Source of the DNA: CAZQRW01 sp964596115
GTDB lineage: Bacteria > Hydrothermota > UBA3072 > B12-G15
Direction: 5' to 3'
Length of the DNA: 9,491 nucleotides
Assembly: GCA_964596115.1 (NCBI GenBank)
Contig: CAZQRW010000062.1
Coordinates: 1 to 9,491 of the forward strand
Under the pieces are notes generated by a model that had not been told where the DNA came from, did no database searches, and was given only the letters and a program-made list of their open reading frames with translations. Shown piece by piece: positions 5,847-9,491 of this stretch (the first letter of the stretch is position 1; every line of letters begins with the position of its first letter). The position numbers and the translations under genes were made by a program.

Positions 5847-7416
5847 ATTTTCTTAATACCTCCCTAACTGTGTTTTTCAATTTCCTCGATTTTTTGTATT
5901 TATTTATAGTCTTCCATGCATCCTCCGTGTTAATTTTTGCAAGATAGTAAATCAATTTTCTTTTAATTGCAATAATATATTTATTAAAAGTGAATTTTTT
6001 TAGTATTGAATTGAAGGTATCTATTACTTCATAGGAGTGCATCGTTGAAAGTATCCGAAGGATATTTTCCTGTTCCTCTGGATAAAGGGAATAAAAATCC
6101 TTACTACGGACTTTATTCAGAAAATAATTCATTTCATCTTCATTTTCAAGATTCTTTATATATCTATAGGCCTGAAGTCTTAAATAATCGTTAGGGCTAT
6201 CAATATAATTGAATAGTTTTTCCCTTGGGAGAATAGAAAATAGAGGCTTAAGGACTAATTTCGTAAGTTTAGGCTCTTCAACATATTTTTCCAGATGGGG
6301 AAGAAAGGAGGGATCCTTTAAATATTCTATTATCTCGAGTGCAATCTTGAAATTTTTTATTTTAGCAGGATTTAGAAGATGAATAACAATTTCAGGATGA
6401 TGCTTACCTATAGATTGAAGCATCTCTTTAACACCATGTAATACCTCTGGATCATCAGAAAAAGCAAGAATTTTTTCTGCAAATGGGGTGGCTCTTCTCT
6501 CTCCTTTTAGAAGGAGATTTAGACATTTATGTGTTCTCTCCTTTGAAGTGTTCTCCAGAATACAAGTAGTGTAAAGAGAAAGTGCTTCATCTGAAAGAGT
6601 TGATTCTATTATCTCATTGAAGTACTCCTTGTATTCCTTAAACTCATCATTATTTTCTTCCATTAATCTATTTGAAATTTTATAAATAACGTTTATATTC
6701 CCTTCCTTTATTGCGTTATCTGTATAAGATTTTAGTACTCTTACAATCTCTATTGCCCTATCCATTTTTTTCTCAAGTGACATTAGTGAGAAAAGTGTGT
6801 GCAACAGTGAATTTTCCCTTTCTTCTTCCATTAATTCATTTAGAACTGCAGGGGGAGAAGTAGTAACAGGACCTTTAATTTTTTGAATCAGTTCACTGAG
6901 ATTTTCGTCAAGATTATACTCAACATTTATAGGTTGAATGTAAAGATTATCAGCAGTAAGATTAGTATTTCCTTCAAGTACCCAGGAGTAATCTTTCAAG
7001 GGCCTGTCGATAATATAGTAAAGTATATTGTCAAAATTCTCTTCCCAGAGATCATCAAGCAGGCTAGATTCCCCTGATAGATCGTGAGTACTAATTATAG
7101 AAAGAAATCGAGAGAGTTCATTTTTCGAAATATCTTCAAGAAAGGTTATAGATCTAATACCATTTCTATAGAGGTATAATGGTAAACTTGTTATCTTATT
7201 ATCATCACTATATACAATTTCGTCTTGTATAATAAGGTTATTTTCACTAATTATGATGGATAATGGTCCAAATTTTCTTAAGAAATCAACTAAAATTTCG
7301 TAACTCTCCTCTAAGAATTTATCTACAGCCTGGGATTTTTCTCCGTATAATTTTTTATTTTTTATTGTTTTTATTAGTGCATTAACGACTTTTTTTGTAT
7401 TTTCTTTTGCCGCCAT
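5833..7416 (-). CDS. Alpha-helical HEAT-like repeat protein with shared N-terminal domain
   Basis: Starting at the ATG at 7416 (MAAKENTK) the protein has 527 residues. An ATG at 7440 would add eight residues, but it lies upstream of the predicted transcription start. There is no signal peptide or membrane segment, so it is cytoplasmic. Residues about 5-112 contain helix-strand landmarks (LIIQDEIVY, RNGIRSITF, ISKNELSRFL) that align with the N-terminus of the HD-GYP protein encoded next. From about residue 200 onward the protein is a series of amphipathic helices, e.g. KIALEIIEYLKDPSFLPHL and RLQAYRYIKNLENEDEM, typical of HEAT/ARM-like solenoids, which usually bind proteins. The shared domain and the 14-bp gene overlap suggest the two products act together, perhaps as a scaffold or regulator of the phosphodiesterase. 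The function itself is not known. Confidence 0.85.
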   Translation of the reverse strand: MAAKENTKKVVNALIKTIKNKKLYGEKSQAVDKFLEESYEILVDFLRKFGPLSIIISENNLIIQDEIVYSDDNKITSLPLYLYRNGIRSITFLEDISKNELSRFLSIISTHDLSGESSLLDDLWEENFDNILYYIIDRPLKDYSWVLEGNTNLTADNLYIQPINVEYNLDENLSELIQKIKGPVTTSPPAVLNELMEEERENSLLHTLFSLMSLEKKMDRAIEIVRVLKSYTDNAIKEGNINVIYKISNRLMEENNDEFKEYKEYFNEIIESTLSDEALSLYTTCILENTSKERTHKCLNLLLKGERRATPFAEKILAFSDDPEVLHGVKEMLQSIGKHHPEIVIHLLNPAKIKNFKIALEIIEYLKDPSFLPHLEKYVEEPKLTKLVLKPLFSILPREKLFNYIDSPNDYLRLQAYRYIKNLENEDEMNYFLNKVRSKDFYSLYPEEQENILRILSTMHSYEVIDTFNSILKKFTFNKYIIAIKRKLIYYLAKINTEDAWKTINKYKKSRKLKNTVREVLRKYGKK

Positions 7417-7422
7417 AATGAA

Positions 7423-7450
7423 ATAATATTCCAAAATCATTTTATGTCAA
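7423..7450 (-). promoter_or_regulatory. Promoter of the HEAT-like/HD-GYP operon (leaderless geometry)
   Basis: On the minus strand TTGACA (complement of 7445-7450), a 16-bp spacer and TATTAT (complement of 7423-7428) are followed by six bases and the ATG at 7416. This is the same geometry as at the 821 gene. It predicts transcription starting at the start codon and is the reason for choosing 7416 rather than 7440. Confidence 0.75.
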
Positions 7451-7862
7451 TAATTAACCCTTGGTGTCAGTCTCTAAATTTTAAATTTTACTAAAGACAT
7501 AAAGGCGGGTAATATAGTCAAAATGTAGTCAAGACGCAAAGGAGGACATAGATGCCAGAATACAGTAAAGGCGAACAAAAAAGAGAAGCAAGGTAAAAGG
7601 AAAACAGGAAATAGCAACTACAAACGGCAAAAGACATTAACTGCAAGATTCTCAAGTCACTATGCCCCTTAGAATGGCAACATAAAGACAAAGTAGAAGT
7701 AGGGATAGAAAAAAAGCGAGGCAAAGAATGGCAAAAACATAAAATGTAGACGTTTTTCTATGTCAAGAATAAAAAGTAATAAGAAACTTTCATTGAATTT
7801 ATTAAAAATACGATTGAAAATTGGTCAAAAAAAATTTTGGAATGCAATTATTATTAATATAC
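7451..7862. other. Purine-rich region without an intact gene
   Basis: No intact gene was found in these 412 bases. The + strand is strikingly rich in A and G between about 7530 and 7740. It holds one SD-preceded reading frame broken by two stops (annotated separately). The last part (7750-7860) is AT-rich and leads into the tRNA promoter. The open frame on the opposite strand is the pyrimidine-rich shadow of the purine tract. Confidence 0.5.
7552..7749 (+). pseudogene. Possible decayed small gene with two in-frame stops
   Basis: A strong SD (AAAGGAGG, 7538-7545) lies six bases before an ATG at 7552. The frame reads MPEYSKGEQKREAR, then TAA (7594), five codons, TAG (7612), and continues without a stop for 44 codons to TAG at 7747, ending KRGKEWQKHKM. 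The whole frame would encode about 63 residues of a highly basic, hydrophilic protein. No ATG, GTG or TTG restarts the frame promptly after the second stop. This could be a decayed gene, or a purine-rich spacer that happens to avoid stops. No family is recognised. Confidence 0.25.
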
Positions 7863-7890
7863 TTGACCATTTATCTTATCGTTATATATT
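7863..7890 (+). promoter_or_regulatory. Promoter of the tRNA-Thr/tRNA-Ser operon
   Basis: TTGACC (7863-7868) and TATATT (7885-7890) are separated by 16 bp, and the tRNA begins nine bases after the -10. The arrangement matches the tRNA-Gly promoter. Confidence 0.7.
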
Positions 7891-7899
7891 CTATTAAAA

Positions 7900-7971
7900 G
7901 CTGGTGTGGCTCAGTGGTAGAGCAGCGCATTCGTAATGCGCAGGTCAGCGGTTCAAATCCGCTCACCAGCT
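7900..7971 (+). tRNA. tRNA-Thr (anticodon CGT)
   Basis: Acceptor GCTGGTG (7900-7906) pairs with CACCAGC (7964-7970). The anticodon stem GCGCA/TGCGC closes loop TTCGTAA, giving CGU, which reads ACG. The T arm contains GGTTCAAATCC and the discriminator is T7971. CCA is not encoded. It is followed six bases later by tRNA-Ser, so the two form one transcript. Confidence 0.96.
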
Positions 7972-7977
7972 TCAAAT

Positions 7978-8069
7978 GGAGAGGTGTCCGAGTTGGTCTA
8001 AGGAGCACGACTGGAAATCGTGTAGCCCGCAAAACGGGCTCGCGGGTTCGAATCCCGCCCTCTCCGCCA
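7978..8069 (+). tRNA. tRNA-Ser (anticodon GGA), CCA encoded
   Basis: Acceptor GGAGAGG (7978-7984) pairs with CCTCTCC (8059-8065). The anticodon loop CTGGAAA carries GGA, which reads UCC and UCU. A long variable arm (AGCCCG...CGGGCT, about 8023-8040) marks it as a class II tRNA, and discriminator G8066 is the serine identity base. CCA follows at 8067-8069, unlike the other three tRNAs in the window. Confidence 0.97.
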
Positions 8070-8092
8070 TATTCCGTCGGGGAGGGGGAATG

Positions 8093-8118
8093 GGGGAAAG
8101 TGGTATTCCACTTTCCCC
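8093..8118. terminator. Strong hairpin between tRNA-Ser and the convergent gene
   Basis: GGGGAAAGTGG (8093-8103) and CCACTTTCCCC (8108-8118) form a perfect 11-bp stem with loop TATT. It lies 24 bases after tRNA-Ser and 46 bases beyond the stop of the minus-strand gene. Neither strand has a T-run after it, so factor-independent termination would be imperfect. It may be a bidirectional terminator or a processing and stability element. Confidence 0.5.
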
Positions 8119-8163
8119 GCAATGCCGGTGTTAGGCGATTGTTCTGCGTGGCAACACTTTGCT

Positions 8164-8970
8164 CTACTTCTTCTGCCCACTATAGGCCTTAAGCTCTAAT
8201 TGCATATGTGGGACTTTAACTATGCCACCCTTTACTTCCTTGAAGGCGTCGATCCACGGCACCCAACCAATAGCAATTTGCGCAGGGAGTAACTTGGGCA
8301 CGTCCTTACTAAAGTAAAGCCGTGGTTCATTTTTAGATATTTCCGCATCTATTTCCGAATCAGATTTACCCTGTTCTTTCATTAGTTTTACATAATTTTC
8401 CATTTTTTTGGCATGCTGTTCAGAATATTCAGGTTTTATGAAAACACATGTAAAAGAACCCGCTGGAACATTCACTTTTTCTGTTTCCTTACCCTTCTTC
8501 CAGGAAACAAACTGAGAATAAGCCCCTTCTTGTTCCATTCCTTTTTTCATCATTTCAATTACCCTTGCAAGTTCTTTATCATCCAGTGGAGTCATCACCC
8601 GTTTCTCACCTTTTTCATCAAATCCGAAACCTTTCAGTACTTTCATCCTCTTTAAATCAACGAGAAGATGAATTTTCATACCTGCACCGTTCTCAACAAT
8701 CCACACGCCACCTTTTTCTTGTTTGGTAACCTTCAACTCAATCTCACCTTCCCCAAGCTGATACTTAACAAAGTCTCCGACCTTAAGGTCTTTGCCAAAG
8801 CGGTATTCCAGGGTATACTGCATCATAGCCGACATTTTCACATCTTCACTCAACTCCTGGGCAAGTAAACCATTGGTGTTACCTATTAACCCCACCACTA
8901 CCACAAAGATTGCCATAGCAAATCGATAAGCCCACACCTTGCTTCCCTTTTTGTTGATTCTTTTTGCCAT
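8164..8970 (-). CDS. Exported protein of unknown function (periplasmic)
   Basis: The protein has 268 residues. A long signal peptide (basic residues 1-16, hydrophobic core about 17-30) probably ends after A37 in GLLAQE. No lipobox cysteine is present, so the mature protein should be soluble in the periplasm. The mature part starts with a helix, then a beta-rich section (LKVGDFVKYQLGEGEIELKV, VWIVENGAGMKIHLLVDL). A charged helical stretch follows, then VNVPAGSFTCVFIK, a Lys/Glu-rich helix (about 190-215) and RLYFSKDVPKLLP. The V-P-A-G-x-F strand followed by a W/YFS-x-x-V-P strand resembles DUF3108/LolA-like beta-sheet proteins, which bind lipids or sit near the outer membrane, but this is a resemblance only. 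An AAGGAAG SD lies five bases before the ATG. The gene is monocistronic here, with a leader of about 310 nt if the predicted promoter is right. Confidence 0.85.
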   Translation of the reverse strand: MAKRINKKGSKVWAYRFAMAIFVVVVGLIGNTNGLLAQELSEDVKMSAMMQYTLEYRFGKDLKVGDFVKYQLGEGEIELKVTKQEKGGVWIVENGAGMKIHLLVDLKRMKVLKGFGFDEKGEKRVMTPLDDKELARVIEMMKKGMEQEGAYSQFVSWKKGKETEKVNVPAGSFTCVFIKPEYSEQHAKKMENYVKLMKEQGKSDSEIDAEISKNEPRLYFSKDVPKLLPAQIAIGWVPWIDAFKEVKGGIVKVPHMQLELKAYSGQKK

Positions 8971-9083
8971 TTTTTCTTCCTTTTTTGAGGGTAAGATATT
9001 GTTGTACGAAAGATTAACTTTCTTTCTGTTTTCCCCTCATTAGAAACAGCAAGCTCAGTTAATCCTATCTCTTTTGTGATTAT

Positions 9084-9093
9084 CACCTCCTTT
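9084..9093 (-). promoter_or_regulatory. Orphan perfect Shine-Dalgarno
   Basis: The minus strand reads AAAGGAGGTG (AAAGGAGGTGAT with the following bases), full complement to the 16S anti-SD, but no ATG, GTG or TTG occurs within the usual 4-12 bases downstream. A GTG lies inside the SD itself (at 9086), too close to be used. It may mark a gene that has lost its start. Confidence 0.4.
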
Positions 9094-9131
9094 CTTGGTT
9101 TTTAGGTTGTTAAGTAAAATTTCGTCTAACT

Positions 9132-9196
9132 TGTTCATATCCAAATTGTTCAGATATACTGCTAACTTTGGAAGATACGCGGACTGTTCAGATATA
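9132..9196. repeat. TGTTCAGATATA repeats
   Basis: TGTTCAGATATA occurs exactly at 9147-9158 and 9185-9196, 38 bp apart, and a shortened form TGTTCATAT at 9132-9140. The third site is extended to CAGATATATCTG (9189-9200), a perfect 12-bp palindrome. These may be binding sites for a regulator or an RNA-level motif in the leader of the exported-protein gene. Confidence 0.4.
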
Positions 9197-9212
9197 TCTG
9201 TCTACAACGCAC
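9162..9212 (-). CDS. Possible leader peptide, 16 residues
   Basis: On the minus strand AGGAGG (complement of 9220-9225) is followed seven bases later by a GTG start at 9212. The frame encodes MRCRQIYLNSPRIFQS and stops at TAG (complement of 9162-9164). SD strength and spacing are ideal, but the frame is very short and could be a chance match. Three of its 16 codons are for arginine. It lies in the leader of the exported-protein gene, so a leader-peptide role is conceivable but unproven. Confidence 0.2.
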   Translation of the reverse strand: MRCRQIYLNSPRIFQS

Positions 9213-9288
9213 AGGCAGACCTCCTCTGGATGTGTCTTCCCCTGTCTTTTTATAAATGATAGATTTTCCTTACCATCATTATATAATT

Positions 9289-9317
9289 ATTTTACCACAG
9301 AAAAATCAAAAAGTCAA
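9289..9317 (-). promoter_or_regulatory. Probable promoter of the exported-protein gene
   Basis: On the minus strand TTGACT (complement of 9312-9317) and TAAAAT (complement of 9289-9294) are separated by 17 bp. This predicts a start near 9282. A second -10-like TATAAT lies just downstream (complement of 9278-9283) but lacks a matching -35. It is the best site found in this direction, though in a very AT-rich stretch. Confidence 0.45.
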
Positions 9318-9364
9318 ATTAATTTTTATTTCTATTTTAATAATATCTAACTCTAAGTACAAAA

Positions 9365-9491
9365 ATGCAAGTATCGTCCACAGGCAACTCTGAGAACATA
9401 GATACATCTCATCTTGCGGGGAAAAAATTGCGTGGTGAACTTCTGGCTCTTTTGAAAGACTATGGAGGCTTGACATATAAAGAGATTAAAC
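9365..9491 (+). CDS. 5' part of a reading frame cut by the window edge
   Basis: From ATG at 9365 the frame runs open to the window end (42 complete codons): MQVSSTGNSENIDTSHLAG, then KKLRGELLALLKDYGGLTYK and EIK. An in-frame TAA at 9341-9343 limits the start. There is no SD before the ATG. Base composition changes sharply here, from very AT-rich to balanced coding-like sequence. The segment from KKLRGELL onward reads like a helix-turn-helix of the kind at the end of REP-associated transposases and in DnaA-like domains. That would suggest a gene that has lost its 5' part, or a different small DNA-binding protein. This reading is tentative, since only the first residues can be seen. Confidence 0.5.
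   Translation, partial: MQVSSTGNSENIDTSHLAGKKLRGELLALLKDYGGLTYKEIK

Larger units (their letters stand above)
8971..9282 (-). other. Long 5' leader / gene-free region
   Basis: If transcription starts near 9282, the minus-strand gene ending at 8164 has a leader of about 310 bases. The leader contains two good SD sequences not attached to a real gene (complements of 9220-9225 and 9084-9093) and copies of a TATATCTGAACA repeat. No known riboswitch class is recognised. It could hold leader peptides, a regulatory RNA or remnants of small genes. Confidence 0.4.

Noticed and set aside
636..7604. Exact 14-mer AGGTAAAAGGAAAA at 636-649 and at 7591-7604
   Set aside because: It is an A-rich low-complexity word. 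A match of this length somewhere in a 9.5-kb AT-rich window is expected by chance, and the flanks do not align.
7518..7724. 68-codon open frame on the minus strand
   Set aside because: It is Ser/Leu/Cys-rich, the complement of a purine-rich tract, with no SD. It is better explained as composition.
7821..8192. Open frames on both strands around the second tRNA pair
   Set aside because: They span tRNA-Thr and tRNA-Ser. The minus-strand versions read like the spurious tRNA-derived proteins often found in databases.
8898..9086. 62-codon minus-strand frame starting with GTG inside a perfect SD
   Set aside because: The start codon overlaps the SD itself and the frame runs out of phase into the signal-peptide region of the real gene.
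8971..9282. Known riboswitch in the long leader
   Set aside because: I could not match any conserved riboswitch core (e.g. TPP, SAM, cobalamin or c-di-GMP type) by eye. The leader is therefore described without a class.
9168..9350. 60-codon + strand frame before the last gene
   Set aside because: It has no SD and becomes an AT-rich low-complexity translation. It overlaps the promoter and leader signals of the minus-strand gene.

Overview
The window comes from an AT-rich bacterium that appears to have an outer membrane: an outer-membrane beta-barrel protein and periplasmic immunoglobulin-fold proteins are encoded. The sequence does not fix the taxon. My impression, from general resemblance only, is an uncultivated candidate phylum (WOR-3/Hydrothermae-like). 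Promoters look like ordinary sigma-70 sites, nearly all with a 16-bp spacer.

Layout. 1-336: a pyrimidine-rich gene-free stretch holding a two-hairpin inverted repeat (91-169). 337-494: a tRNA-Gly(GCC)/tRNA-Cys(GCA) pair behind a consensus promoter. 495-820: no gene, then an AT-rich promoter region. 821-4431 (+): a four-gene unit made of a small exported beta-sandwich protein, a probable major surface subunit with a perfect Shine-Dalgarno (SD), a PapD-like two-domain chaperone candidate, and a 610-residue beta-barrel protein with two C-terminal SdrD-B-like domains. An intergenic hairpin separates the subunit gene from the chaperone gene. I read this as a divergent, compact chaperone-usher-like fibre or surface-layer assembly locus. 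4494-7416 (-), convergent to it: a two-gene operon of an alpha-helical (HEAT-like) protein and an HD-GYP cyclic-di-GMP phosphodiesterase. Both begin with what looks like the same N-terminal domain. 7451-7899: no intact gene, but a possible decayed small gene. 7900-8069: tRNA-Thr(CGT)/tRNA-Ser(GGA). 8164-8970 (-): a periplasmic protein of unknown function with a long leader that contains orphan SD sequences and short repeats. 9365-9491: the start of a cut-off reading frame.

How the parts may work together. The + unit probably exports subunits by Sec, holds them in the periplasm with the chaperone-like protein and passes them out through the barrel protein. The strong SD of the subunit gene and the hairpin behind it would make the subunit more abundant than its assembly factors. 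HD-GYP enzymes often control surface structures and motility, so the convergent operon may be a regulator of this or another surface trait, but nothing in the sequence links them beyond proximity. Two protein genes (821 and 7416) have promoters placed so that transcription would begin at the start codon, suggesting leaderless mRNAs.
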